Shown: positions 1 to 8,976 of the stretch, piece by piece | How positions within the stretch are numbered: the stretch's first letter is position 1 | Layout: each line of letters starts with the position of its first letter | Source: Virgisporangium ochraceum | GTDB taxonomy: Bacteria; Actinomycetota; Actinomycetes; Mycobacteriales; Micromonosporaceae | Length of the DNA stretch: 64,000 bases | NCBI RefSeq assembly: GCF_016863655.1 | Contig: NZ_BOPH01000081.1 | Location: 1-64,000, forward strand | Direction of reading: 5' to 3' | The notes under the pieces: generated by a model | Told to the model about the DNA's origin: nothing | Databases searched by the model: none | The model's input: only the letters and a program-made list of their open reading frames with translations | Made by a program: the position numbers and the translations under genes

Positions 1-1345
1 GTGGCAACCAGCTGGCGGTCGTCGACCACGAGTGTGCATATTGCCTGCGCCCAGCCGGTGTGACCGATCAATCGCTGGAGTTCTTCGCCGGTCGCTGGGT
101 CCCAGATTCGCACCGACTGGTCGCCACACGCGATTGTCAGAAGTTGGCTGCCTTCGAAGTCCACAGGACAAGCCGCGATGATTCCTTCGCTCGGACCGGT
201 CAGACGCCGAACCTGCTTGCCCGCAGACACGTCCCAGAATCGGAGAAACGGGTCGCGGCCACCGGTCATCAACAACTGACGGCCCGCACTGTTGACGGCA
301 CAGAGAACCGGAATCCGGGCGATGTGACCGTCGAGGCGATGAAGCTCCTTGCCGGTTGCCGGGTCCCAAATCTGAAGCGATCGGCCGCCACTCGCGGTTG
401 CGAGCAGGTGCTTGTCGTCGAAGATTGCCGCCGAGATGGCGTGAACCGGATCAGTGAACAGGTTGGGAGAGCGCGGGCCGGATTCAGGAACGGGTTTCCA
501 GATTCGTGCGGTCTTGTCATCGCTGGTCGAAGCAAGCATCTGCTGGCCGTCGAGATCCAGTGCGCACATGGCGCGGATGGAGGCTGTGTGGCCGTCGAGG
601 TGCTGAAGTTCAGCCCCCGTGGCCGGGTCCCAGATCCGCACCGAAGGGTCGCGACCGCCTGTGACCAGCAACTGTTTACGGTCGAGGACAATGGTGCACA
701 AGGCTCGGATTGACAGAATGCGTCCACGGAGCCGCAGTACCTCGCTACTGGTCGACGAATCCCAGATTCGGACCGAGGCATCGTCGCTTCCCGAGGCCAC
801 CAGGGAACGGCCGTCAAGATTCACACCGCACACCGCCCGCACCCAGTTGGTATGGCCATCGAGGTGTTGCAGTTGTGTGCCTGTGGCCGGGTCCCAGATC
901 CGTACCGATGAGTCACGGCTGCCGGTGACCAGGAGCTGTCGATGATCGACGGTGATTGCGCACGCCGCCAGCACCGTGCCGGTGTGGCCGTCGAGATAGT
1001 GCAGTTGTCTGCCTGTGGCCGGGTCCCAGATCCGCACCGATGAGTCACGGCCGCCGGTGGCCAGCAACTGCCGGCCGTCTACCTCGAGGGCACAAACGAC
1101 CTGCACCCCGCTGGTGTGGCCGACAAGGCGCCGTAGTTCTGACCCAGCGATGGGATCCCAGATGCGCACCGTAGCGTCGTCGCTGCCGGTCGCAAGGAGT
1201 TGTTGGCCATTGATCGTAAGGGCGCACACCGCTTGAACTGCGTCCGTATGACCATCAAAGCGCCGTAGTTCTGAACCGACGGCGGGATTCCAGATTCGAA
1301 CCGAGCTGTCTAGCCCTGCCGTCGCGAGCAATGGGGGATCGTGAG
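1..1345 (-). repeat. Tandem WD40-coding repeats, ~130 bp period
   Basis: Ten copies of the GTCCCAGATCCG-like segment coding for the RIWDP motif lie near 109, 233, 367, 499, 627, 763, 891, 1022, 1152 and 1288, a spacing of 124-136 bp (about 43 codons, one WD40 blade). Neighbouring copies around 860-945 and 990-1075 are roughly 90% identical in DNA over about 80 bp, closer than WD40 blades usually are. Blades at 367 and 499 are the most diverged. The high DNA identity suggests recent duplication or gene conversion. Confidence 0.85.
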
Positions 1346-3650
1346 CGTCGAGTACACTGATGGCGCGTATCGAGACAGTGTTCCCGTCGAGGCGACGAAG
1401 TTCTGTGCGAGGACGGGCCGAGGCCCACAGGGCACGGTACAGGAGTTTCTGACGTTGCGGCAGAGGATTCAGTTTTTCGAGGGCGTTGGTCACGCTGAAC
1501 ATGGCGGCGCGTTCGGGGGCTTCCACTCGGATTGCCTGTGGAGTGAGATGAATCGTTCTCGCTCGGGCGAGCCCGATCTCGGTACGTGCACCGTTGGCGG
1601 GAGACAGTAGGGGAGTCAGGTCGGCGTGAAGAAGATACTCGTCGTCGGCTAGGACGTCGTCTATCAGGCCGGCATCGTGGGCGTGCCGAGGCAGCGACTG
1701 CAACAGATACTCGGGTGCGTTCGCCCAGCCCTGATCTCTCCCGTGTGCAAGGAATGCCAGCGTGAGGTGCTGCTGGTCGGCGCGAATACCACCGGTTCCC
1801 CGTGCGCGGAGCAGCACGTCGTTCAGGGCCTGGTGGAACAGGCGGAAGACCGGCGCTCCGCCAAGAACGGAATTTTCGATGATAAAGCTTGCAGCGGCGG
1901 AGCGTGCGAACCAATCCAGTTTGTGTGGCTCGACGGTAACGCCGAGAGCGCCGTTCGCGACACGCCACAACAGCGTTGTCCAACCCGGGTTCTCTGCATA
2001 TGCCAGCGAGGTGAGTAGCACGCGAGCAGGCACATCTCCTACGGGCGGGATCTTGTCCAGATACGCGTCGAGGGCAGAGCGCACCGTTGGTGTCAGAGTC
2101 AGGTTGTTTGGATCGGCGGCGACTTCGTCGTACATTCCGCGTCGACGGGCATCCAGTCCGGCGATCAGGAAGTTTGGTTCTGCCAGAGCAGCGATTTGCC
2201 TGGCCACAGGTCGAGCGATTGTCGGGTCAGCGTAGGGGTTGGCGGGACGCGCCGCGTCATCCATTGCCAGGTTTGCTGCGGCATAGGCCTCAAGGTCGGC
2301 CAGCACGAAGTATGCCTCGTGATCGAGGTCAATGATCTTCGCTGCTGCGTCCAGCACCTCCAACAGATTGCCGGCCGCATCATGGTGTCGACTTCCACAG
2401 ACGATCTGGACGCCGAGTCCACCGCATCCTTGAACCAACGGAAGGACCACGTCGATCAATAAGGAACGGGCTTGTTCTGGTGTAGTGGCTTCGTCGACAG
2501 CGTCGATGACAACATTGAAGCGGCGCGGCTGTTTCGTCAGGAACCTCTGCACCGAGGGTACGAGGTCGTCGACTTGACTCGGTAGTCGAACGCCCACCGC
2601 GCGGGCGATTTCGGTCGCTACTTGGAGTGCTGTCTTGCCTTTGGCGTGAACCGCACATCCCACAGAACCCGCGGTGGCACGTAGCGCGGTGTCCAGGGAT
2701 GGAACCTGCAATCGGAGCTCCCTGTCGGCGGTAGTGACGATCCGGCCCAGTACCGCCGACTTGCCAGCGCCGGGAGAGCCGGTCACCACCAACACGCGTC
2801 GATCCGGATCCGGACGGTCCAACCACGCGATGATTTCCGTCAAGGCGGCGGACCGTCCCTGGAACCGGTACCCATGATCCAGATCGTTCATCACCCCGCG
2901 GCCACGCGGGCGCCAGTGTCGACCGGCCTCTGGGTCGTCCGACAGATTCCAGCCCCACTCCGCAAGGGCAGACAAACCGGCATCTTCCGGCGACCAACCT
3001 CCATAGAAACGCAGATTGGCCGCAGGTAGAAAGATATGCGCCTGGGCCAGAGTCAACGCTTGTGCATCGCCTTTGCGATCGCCGGAAGGCAGGGCCTGCC
3101 CTACTATCCCTGCGATAGCGTTGTACTCGGGAACCCATAACCCACCGCCCGAGAATCCCTTCTCAACTGGATAAGGCGATTCAGTGTCGAGGCGAACCCA
3201 GCCATGCGCCAGCCTCGCCGCGACCGTACCGTCGGCCTCGTTTCCGTTGGGACGACTAGTGGCAGGGAATCCGAACGCCCACCATCTGAGGCCAACCAGG
3301 ACTTCCGGTTCCAACAACTTCAATCGGGCGGGAGTAACCGCGCCAGGTAGGTCCTCCTCCAAGTGCAGTACTGCCACATCGGCAATTTGCGGAAGGTCAG
3401 CGTCATACTCGACCCTTGCCACGCGGCGGCGGACCTTCCACAAAGACGTGACCTTGGGGAATGACACCCACAGTGGTGTCACCAGTTCCAACGGTACGGA
3501 GTCATCGAAGTTGTCAAGGACTACGTGAGCGCACGTGAGTACCTGGCGTTTCGAGATCGCGACTGCGGTGCCAATAGGCACGAACCCGCTCTCTTCGCGA
3601 TGTACCGCGAGCGTCCACGGATCCTCTGCTGGAGCCAGGGATGGCGTCAC
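1..3650 (-). CDS. Trypsin-like protease - NACHT/STAND ATPase - WD40 repeat protein, C-terminus off the left edge
   Basis: About 1,216 residues are visible and no stop is met before the edge. Order: trypsin-like serine protease (~1-190), P-loop NTPase of NACHT/STAND type (~265-740), WD40 repeats (~770 onward). The protease triad is visible as H42 (LTCAHVV), D91 (ADVAVLHL) and S167 (GFSGGG). Walker A is GSPGAGKS (~290-298) and Walker B is NVVIDAVDE (~380). Ten RIWD-type blades are seen and an eleventh is cut. The GTG start at 3650 overlaps the TGA of the upstream Trypco1 gene (GTGA), so translation is probably coupled. Known: this architecture belongs to predicted NTP-regulated conflict systems in multicellular bacteria. 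Inferred: WD40 sensing triggers NTPase-dependent protease activation in the cytoplasm. No signal peptide is visible. The target and trigger are unknown. Confidence 0.88.
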   Translation of the reverse strand, partial: MTPSLAPAEDPWTLAVHREESGFVPIGTAVAISKRQVLTCAHVVLDNFDDSVPLELVTPLWVSFPKVTSLWKVRRRVARVEYDADLPQIADVAVLHLEEDLPGAVTPARLKLLEPEVLVGLRWWAFGFPATSRPNGNEADGTVAARLAHGWVRLDTESPYPVEKGFSGGGLWVPEYNAIAGIVGQALPSGDRKGDAQALTLAQAHIFLPAANLRFYGGWSPEDAGLSALAEWGWNLSDDPEAGRHWRPRGRGVMNDLDHGYRFQGRSAALTEIIAWLDRPDPDRRVLVVTGSPGAGKSAVLGRIVTTADRELRLQVPSLDTALRATAGSVGCAVHAKGKTALQVATEIARAVGVRLPSQVDDLVPSVQRFLTKQPRRFNVVIDAVDEATTPEQARSLLIDVVLPLVQGCGGLGVQIVCGSRHHDAAGNLLEVLDAAAKIIDLDHEAYFVLADLEAYAAANLAMDDAARPANPYADPTIARPVARQIAALAEPNFLIAGLDARRRGMYDEVAADPNNLTLTPTVRSALDAYLDKIPPVGDVPARVLLTSLAYAENPGWTTLLWRVANGALGVTVEPHKLDWFARSAAASFIIENSVLGGAPVFRLFHQALNDVLLRARGTGGIRADQQHLTLAFLAHGRDQGWANAPEYLLQSLPRHAHDAGLIDDVLADDEYLLHADLTPLLSPANGARTEIGLARARTIHLTPQAIRVEAPERAAMFSVTNALEKLNPLPQRQKLLYRALWASARPRTELRRLDGNTVSIRAISVLDAHDPPLLATAGLDSSVRIWNPAVGSELRRFDGHTDAVQAVCALTINGQQLLATGSDDATVRIWDPIAGSELRRLVGHTSGVQVVCALEVDGRQLLATGGRDSSVRIWDPATGRQLHYLDGHTGTVLAACAITVDHRQLLVTGSRDSSVRIWDPATGTQLQHLDGHTNWVRAVCGVNLDGRSLVASGSDDASVRIWDSSTSSEVLRLRGRILSIRALCTIVLDRKQLLVTGGRDPSVRIWDPATGAELQHLDGHTASIRAMCALDLDGQQMLASTSDDKTARIWKPVPESGPRSPNLFTDPVHAISAAIFDDKHLLATASGGRSLQIWDPATGKELHRLDGHIARIPVLCAVNSAGRQLLMTGGRDPFLRFWDVSAGKQVRRLTGPSEGIIAACPVDFEGSQLLTIACGDQSVRIWDPATGEELQRLIGHTGWAQAICTLVVDDRQLVA

Positions 3651-3973
3651 GTAGGCGGGGTCTCGCTGTCGGGTCGGCCGGTCCCGGGCTGCCACCGCAG
3701 TGTGACCTCAAAGTTGCCCTCCGTGGCGGCCTTGGCGATCAGCCAATTCGCCTTTCCTGAGACCTTGATTCCGAATTTGACTTCGACTTCATCCGGCACC
3801 AGAGTCTTTGCCTGCTCGAGCACTTCTCGAGCAGCTACCAACGTTGGATCCACCGCCGAGCGGATCCGGCCGAGTACCCGGTCTGTCGAAGCTCGATCGA
3901 ACCCCGCAGGTGGATCAACCTCGAACTGGACGACTGAGCCATCGTCCACCGTGTACCGAACAACCTCGGTCAT
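3647..3973 (-). CDS. Trypsin-co-occurring domain protein (Trypco1-like)
   Basis: A 108-residue protein starting MTEVVRYTVDDGSVVQFEVD and ending in a beta-rich segment (VEVKFGIKVSG, NFEVTLRWQP). This sequence type is known as trypsin-co-occurring domain 1, found beside trypsin-like proteases in predicted actinobacterial conflict systems. The ATG at 3973 is preferred over an upstream in-frame ATG because the conserved domain begins there. Its TGA overlaps the GTG of the protease-NACHT-WD40 gene. The middle is a helix rich in A, E and R (residues ~40-60). Inferred role: partner, substrate or inhibitor of the neighbouring protease. No catalytic motif is visible. Confidence 0.78.
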   Translation of the reverse strand: MTEVVRYTVDDGSVVQFEVDPPAGFDRASTDRVLGRIRSAVDPTLVAAREVLEQAKTLVPDEVEVKFGIKVSGKANWLIAKAATEGNFEVTLRWQPGTGRPDSETPPT

Positions 3974-4375
3974 CGCGGCCTCCAAGCGCCAGGTGCCCAC
4001 ATATTAGCGGTGTTTCCCGAATGCGGCGCCGGCCACAATGTCGATTGCCGCCGTACCGGAGGTTCTTTCGCATCGTCGGCGCCTTCAGTGCCGCTGTTGC
4101 GCCGGAGGTTTCGGCCGTGAGCGACAGGTCGGTCTGGTGCCTGCCTGTCCAGGCCGGGCAATGAGCACGGGTCACGTGGATGCACGAGGTGGAACTGCGC
4201 CAAAGACGGCGAAGGGATTGGTCGCGATGTGCGGAAGTGCTGGAACGCCGCTGCCTGCGGTCGTGCGATCAGAATGCTGAACAACTAGATCAACTCGCTT
4301 GAGTGAGACCTGACAGACGGGTCACCACGAACGAAACGTCAGCAGCCAGGGTCACACCGTGCCGGCCGAGCTGGA
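3974..4375. other. Non-coding stretch upstream of the Trypco1 gene
   Basis: About 400 bp without a supported gene. Short open frames exist on both strands but show no recognisable protein. The part next to 3973 should carry the promoter of the Trypco1/protease operon. It merges on the right with an IS relic. Confidence 0.5.
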
Positions 4376-4480
4376 CAAAAGGTGTCTACAGGCACCCCTG
4401 GCACATTGAGCCCTTTTCAGCCTGGCTGGCGGTGCTCCTCGGTGGTTGAAAGACGTCTTTGCTTCCTCGCCCACCATGGC
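4376..4480 (-). mobile_element. Relic of an IS transposase 3' end, inverted
   Basis: Read on the minus strand, about 50 bp (4403-4451: CAACCACCGAGGAGCACCGC onward) match the 3' end of the transposase relic at 6139-6188 with roughly 85% identity, and both translate in one frame to an HRGAxPARxK-like tail. Only this end remains here. Its orientation is opposite to the copy at 5385-6190, so the DUF6348-like gene sits between two inverted IS remnants. Confidence 0.6.
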
Positions 4481-4543
4481 TCGGCGAGGAGCGGCAGCGG
4501 CCCGACCTTGTCGGCTGATCCGTTGCCGGTACGCTGATCGACC

Positions 4544-5224
4544 ATGGTCGACGCACCTCTTTCCGCGCGGCAGGTGCTGGAGGTCGCCGCACCTGTGATC
4601 ACCGGGATGGTCGGTGGTGAATGGCGCCTCACCGACGAGCCGATGCTCAGGGCGGGGTCTGTCGGCATACGGGTCCTTCCGTCGGACGTCGATGACCCCC
4701 GGCACCTCGACCTCGAGATCCTGCTGAACGCCGACCGGCCGGATCTGCCGCCGATCGGCGACTGCACGATGGGCCTCGCGGCCGATCCGGTCGAGGCGAC
4801 CCGTCAGGCGGTTCAGGCGTGGAGTGAAACCTGCCTGGTCACGGCCCTGGAGGTGATTGAGCAGAAGGGGCGGCTGGCCGAGCACTTCCGGTCGACCGAC
4901 GAGGGCGGGTTCCCGGGCTGGCACGCAATCGTCGGCGCTGCCACGGGCTGGTCCCTGGACGGATCGCAGGCCAAGCAGCACTGGTTCGCCGAGACGATGC
5001 CGTGGGCAACGCTCGCGCCGGTCATCGCGCCGGAACTCGACCGGCCCCACCTCAACGGCATCCGCATGCTGGTCGGCCAAGGCGGCGACTACAGCGAGTG
5101 CGAGGTACGGATCAACGGCCGGCGGCACGAGCCGTCCGGCGAGGCGCTTGCCGCGCTCGACTGGCCCCGGAGCGACATCTACAGTCTCGCACGCACGTTC
5201 ATCCTGCTGGTCGGCCCCGACTGA
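4544..5224 (+). CDS. DUF6348-like protein
   Basis: A 226-residue soluble protein without signal peptide or membrane segment. It resembles actinobacterial proteins of the DUF6348 type in length and in the central HAIVGAATGW-like and C-terminal DIYSLARTFILLV segments; this is recognition by eye and moderately certain. Its function is unknown. It stands alone, bracketed by inverted IS relics (4376-4480 and 5385-6190), which suggests a cargo or passenger position. The ATG at 4544 has no strong Shine-Dalgarno sequence. Codon use is like its neighbours. Confidence 0.7.
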   Translation: MVDAPLSARQVLEVAAPVITGMVGGEWRLTDEPMLRAGSVGIRVLPSDVDDPRHLDLEILLNADRPDLPPIGDCTMGLAADPVEATRQAVQAWSETCLVTALEVIEQKGRLAEHFRSTDEGGFPGWHAIVGAATGWSLDGSQAKQHWFAETMPWATLAPVIAPELDRPHLNGIRMLVGQGGDYSECEVRINGRRHEPSGEALAALDWPRSDIYSLARTFILLVGPD

Positions 5225-5384
5225 TCACGGCGGGTCAGGCGGCTGCCCGTCGAACTCGGCGAGGGCCGCGAAGACGCGGTCCATGGCTCTGGGCCCACGC
5301 CAGTATCACCGCGAACAGCTCGTGCCCAGTGGGGTGAGATCGATCGGGGTCGACAGAGCTGCCCCTCGCCAGGGAGCCTCTCGC

Positions 5385-6190
5385 ATGCTGACCTACCCGT
5401 CGTCGATCTCGTTGTCCAACCGCACCCTGAACCACCTAGCCGACCTGATCCGAGCCCGGCGTAAGGAACTGCGGTCACGATGGCGCCGCCTGCCACCCGG
5501 TCGACAGGTGCTGCTCGCGTTGGCACACCTACGAAACGGCGACACGCCGGCTCGGCCGGCGGCCGGGTTCGAGATCGGTCCCACGACCGCGTGGCGCTAC
5601 ATCCGCGAGGCCGTCGATCTCCTCGCCGCGACCGCGCCGACCCTGGCGCAGGCGATGGCCTCGATCGCCCGGCTGGCCTTCGCGATCCTCGACGGCACCC
5701 TGATCCGTACGACCGGCTCGGCGGCAGCGCAAACCGGCGCTACCACGCAGGCACGCCCCGCCATCACGCCGTCAACATCCAGGTGATCGCCGACTGCGCC
5801 GGGCGGCTGAGGTGGGTGTCACCGGCGCTGCCAGGCTCGACGCATGACCTGACCGCCGCGCGTGAGCACGGCATCATCGACGCCTTGGCAGACAAGGATG
5901 TGATGACGTTCGCAGATAAGGGATACCAGGGTGCTGCGGCACCATCCGCACGCCGCACAAGCGGCACCACCCGCGGCCGGCGCTGTCGCGTAACCAGGAG
6001 GCCGTCAACCGATCCCACGCCAAGATCCGAGCCCTCGGCGAACGCGCGAACGCCACCCTCAAGACCTGGAAGGTGGTGGCCAGACTGCACTGCTGCCCAC
6101 AACGAGCAACCCAGCTCCTCGCCGCGATCTTCGTCTTCAACCCACCGAGGAGCAGCGCCAGCCAGGATGAAAACGGCTCATTGGCCCTTG
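5385..6190 (+). pseudogene. IS5-type DDE transposase relic with two frameshifts
   Basis: Starting at MLTYPSSISLSN (5385), the first frame gives an N-terminal helix-turn-helix (~residues 30-85) and reaches the first catalytic Asp region (AILDGTLI). Near 5706-5712 the reading moves to another frame, which carries NIQVIAD, the PGSTHDLTAAR block and FADKGYQG. Near 5935 it moves again, to a frame with GTIRTPHKRH, AVNRSHAKIRALGERANATL and KTWKVVARLHCCPQRAT. The three pieces in order make a nearly full-length transposase (~265 residues) of the HTH_Tnp_4/DDE_Tnp_4 kind. Two frameshifts make it non-functional unless the sequence is wrong. The ~100 bp before 5385 look like the IS 5' leader. Terminal inverted repeats were not resolved. 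Confidence 0.82.
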
Positions 6191-6266
6191 TAGCGGCGGG
6201 AACTGTATCGCGGGAACGTGACATTGCGCCGGCGCGACGGATGCGGTCCTCCAGGGCCATCGGGGC

Positions 6267-8276
6267 TCACGGGCGCCACAGGTCCCCGCAGTGTCGACGG
6301 ATCGCCAGGGTCACCTCCGCGGTCGGCATGAGTGACGCGGACAGGTCGCACACCGTGAACGCCCGCTGCCCCTTGTGGAACCGGTCCGCGGTCGCCGGGG
6401 TGCCGAACAGCTCGGAGTCCGGCGCGGCGCCGACGAGAACGGTTCGGGCGCGGCGGGGGCCGACCCGCCGGACGGTGACCATCTCCATGGCGCGCCAGGG
6501 GAAGTGGTGCCGGGCGTACGCGTGTCCACTGTGGACCTCGTTACCGGCGGCGAACGCGCGCCGCCACCGGCCCGAGCGCACCGCGGCCCGGCGGCCCAGC
6601 GCGACCGCGAGGAGCAGCCAGAGGGCGCCGAGCAGCATGATCTGGGCCGCTTCCGGGTGGTACAGCGTCGAATGGAAGTTCTCGGTGAGGCGGTAGTCGA
6701 AATCCTTCACGAACAGGCCGGTCGCGAGGAACGTCAGGCCGGCGACGACCGGGCCGAGGATCCGCAACGCGTTGGCGGACCACGGGTTCGCGGTGGCGAC
6801 CGTCATGCCGTCGGGGCCGACGCGCAGGATGCGGCGGTCCAGCGACCGGCCGAGGAGCGCGAGCCCGGCGGTCACCAGCGCGCCGGCGGGCACCAGCAGC
6901 ACGGTCGTCGCCACCTGGACATCCTCCGGCGTGAACGTGTCCGAGGAGATCGCGGCGAGGCCCCAGGCGGCCACGGGCAGGCCCAGCACGGTCAGCGCCG
7001 CGCCGGCCGTCGCGATCAGGCCGCGCCTGCGGACGAACTCGCTCACCCGCGGCGGCGCCGGTGGTTGCGGCGCCGGCGGTGGTTGCGGCCGCACGGCCGC
7101 CGGCGGCCGCGGAGCCGGGTTCCACGGGACCGGCGGAGGCGGCCACGCGGTCCCCGCGCCGCCCCGCGCGGCGGTGACCGGCACGAGAAGCGGATCCCGG
7201 ACCGGCGCGACCAACGTCAACGCGCCCTCGGCCACCACGGTCTCCGGCTGCTCGGTGATGGTCGGTGCGAGGCCGAGCGCGCGGTGCAGGAGCGTGGCGA
7301 CCATCGGCGTGCGGCTGCCGCCGCCCACGAGGAACAGCGACGAGATGCGCTCACGGGGAACCCGGGCCTCGCGGACGCACCGTTCGGCCACCTCCACCGT
7401 GCGCGCCAGCAGCGGCAGCGCGGCCCGCTCGTACTCCTCCCGCGTGACGAGGACGTCGGACTCGGCGAGCGTCACGTACAGGCCGGCCGACGACTGGCGG
7501 GTCAACGCCTCCTTCACCTCGCGGGCGTCGTTCCACAGGGCGCGGAAATGCCGCAGGTCCGACGGTCCCGACGGGGTGCTCAACCGCCGCCACACGTCCG
7601 GTGCGCGGCCGGCGAGCGCACGGCCGACGGCGGCGACGATCTGCGCGTCGAGGTCGAGGCCGCCGAAGTCGTCGAGGCCACGCGACGCCAACGTCTCGAA
7701 GCCCGCCGGGGTGTGGCAGACCACGCTGACGTCGAACGTGCCGGCGCCGAGGTCGTAGACCACCATGCAGTCGCCGCCCCGCCCGCCACCGACCGCCGCC
7801 AGGTAGGACGCCGCGGCCACCGGTTCCGGGACGAGCACCGGCTGCGGCATGCCGGCCGCCTGTGCCGCCTGCGTCAACGCCGACCGGCGCGCCGGTCCCC
7901 ACGCCACCGGATACGTCAGGCAGACCGCCGCCGGGTGCGTGCCGGCGGCCCGTACCGCCTCGGCGTAGACGCGGCGCAACGTGACCGCGATGAGGTCGAC
8001 CACCGGGTGGACCCGGTCGCCGAGCAGCACGTCGAGGTCGTCGATGCGCCGCTTCACGTGCGGCTCGTAGTTGGCCGGTGCCAGGCTGGCGCTGCGCACG
8101 GCGTCGCGCCCGCTGACGACCGACCCGTCGGGGTTGGCGAACACCGCCGACGGCAGCAGCGGAAAGCCGTCGAACAGCAACGGCCGCACCCGGCCCTGCG
8201 GCCACCGCAGGACGGCGACCGTGTTCGATGTCCCGTAGTCGATCCCGAGCTGGTAACCCGGCGACGGCATACCCAT
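6267..8276 (-). CDS. Hsp70-like ATPase with C-terminal membrane domain
   Basis: About 669 residues. The N-terminal ~370 residues form an Hsp70 actin-fold ATPase: phosphate-1 loop LGIDYGTSNTVAVL, phosphate-2 loop VVYDLGAGTFDVSVV and adenosine loop FLVGGGSRTPMV. No canonical substrate-binding domain follows. Instead there is a Pro-rich linker (~420-450) and four hydrophobic segments (starting RGLIATAGAAL, TTVLLVPAGAL, ALRILGPVVAG, IMLLGALWLLL), then a cytoplasmic-looking C-terminal domain of ~110 residues. Start is ATG at 8276 or 8270 (MPSPGYQ); neither has a clear ribosome site. It is divergent from the S26 peptidase gene at 8424 and related to the Hsp70-like gene at 8977. Inferred: a membrane-tethered ATPase, possibly a regulator rather than a general chaperone. 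Confidence 0.85.
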   Translation of the reverse strand: MGMPSPGYQLGIDYGTSNTVAVLRWPQGRVRPLLFDGFPLLPSAVFANPDGSVVSGRDAVRSASLAPANYEPHVKRRIDDLDVLLGDRVHPVVDLIAVTLRRVYAEAVRAAGTHPAAVCLTYPVAWGPARRSALTQAAQAAGMPQPVLVPEPVAAASYLAAVGGGRGGDCMVVYDLGAGTFDVSVVCHTPAGFETLASRGLDDFGGLDLDAQIVAAVGRALAGRAPDVWRRLSTPSGPSDLRHFRALWNDAREVKEALTRQSSAGLYVTLAESDVLVTREEYERAALPLLARTVEVAERCVREARVPRERISSLFLVGGGSRTPMVATLLHRALGLAPTITEQPETVVAEGALTLVAPVRDPLLVPVTAARGGAGTAWPPPPVPWNPAPRPPAAVRPQPPPAPQPPAPPRVSEFVRRRGLIATAGAALTVLGLPVAAWGLAAISSDTFTPEDVQVATTVLLVPAGALVTAGLALLGRSLDRRILRVGPDGMTVATANPWSANALRILGPVVAGLTFLATGLFVKDFDYRLTENFHSTLYHPEAAQIMLLGALWLLLAVALGRRAAVRSGRWRRAFAAGNEVHSGHAYARHHFPWRAMEMVTVRRVGPRRARTVLVGAAPDSELFGTPATADRFHKGQRAFTVCDLSASLMPTAEVTLAIRRHCGDLWRP

Positions 8277-8423
8277 ACCGGCCGTACGTCGCGCGGCGGT
8301 CCGGGTCGCCGCCGCACCCCGTGAACTGCCCGATGGGCGCCGCGGCGCACCCGTTCGGCCGACCACGGTGGGCTGTCGGGCCAGCGGGTAGCGTGTGACC
8401 CGCACCTGAGGGGCGGGGGACCG

Positions 8424-8888
8424 ATGCTGTATGCCGCCGTGGTCGTCGTCGCGGTCGCGGCCGTCCTGCTGGCGATCGACGGGGTGCGCCGGCGCTTCGC
8501 GGTGGTGACCGTCGACGGGATGAGCATGGCGCCGACGTTCACCCACGGCGACCGGGTCCTGGTGCGGCGCGTCGCCCCGTCGGCGCTGCGCCTCGGGCAG
8601 GTCGTGGTGCTGCAGCAGCACGCCGACCACCAGAGCTGGGACACCGCGCCGCTGCCGGCCCGCGCGGTCGGCACCAGCCGGTGGTACATCAAGCGGATCG
8701 CCGCGGCACCGGGCGACCCGGTTCCGCCGTCGGCGGTGCGCGGGGTCGGCGCTCCCGCGGGCACGCCGGTCCCGGTCGGGCGGCTGGTCGTGATCGGCGA
8801 CAACGTCGGGGAGAGCACCGACTCCCGGTTCTGGGGCTACGCGCCGGTCGACCGGGTACTCGGCGTCGTCGTGCGGCGCATGGGCTGA
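8424..8888 (+). CDS. S26 family signal peptidase
   Basis: A 154-residue serine protease with one N-terminal membrane helix (residues ~2-19) and the S26 catalytic dyad: Ser34 in DGMSMAPTF and Lys90 in YIKRIAAAPGD, followed by the conserved GDN box (VIGDNVGESTDSR). A purine-rich site (GAGGGGCGGGGGA) precedes the ATG. It is short compared with housekeeping LepB and lies between two Hsp70-like genes, so it may have a dedicated substrate. The active site would face outside. A second, separate S26 gene lies at 40612-41100. Confidence 0.9.
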   Translation: MLYAAVVVVAVAAVLLAIDGVRRRFAVVTVDGMSMAPTFTHGDRVLVRRVAPSALRLGQVVVLQQHADHQSWDTAPLPARAVGTSRWYIKRIAAAPGDPVPPSAVRGVGAPAGTPVPVGRLVVIGDNVGESTDSRFWGYAPVDRVLGVVVRRMG

Positions 8889-8976
8889 GCCGCCATTTCG
8901 TTCTCCATAAGGAAATCGTTCTTCCGCCGGGCACCGCGCGGGCCCGCGGACCGGGCACCTCTTCTAGGGTGTCCGG

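Noticed and set aside
1..1345. CRISPR-like array
   Set aside because: The period is about 130 bp, the repeats are in-frame coding WD40 blades and there are no short unique spacers.
4352..5128. Minus-strand frame over the DUF6348-like gene and the IS relic
   Set aside because: Low-complexity translation except for the short IS tail; the plus-strand protein is the coherent one.
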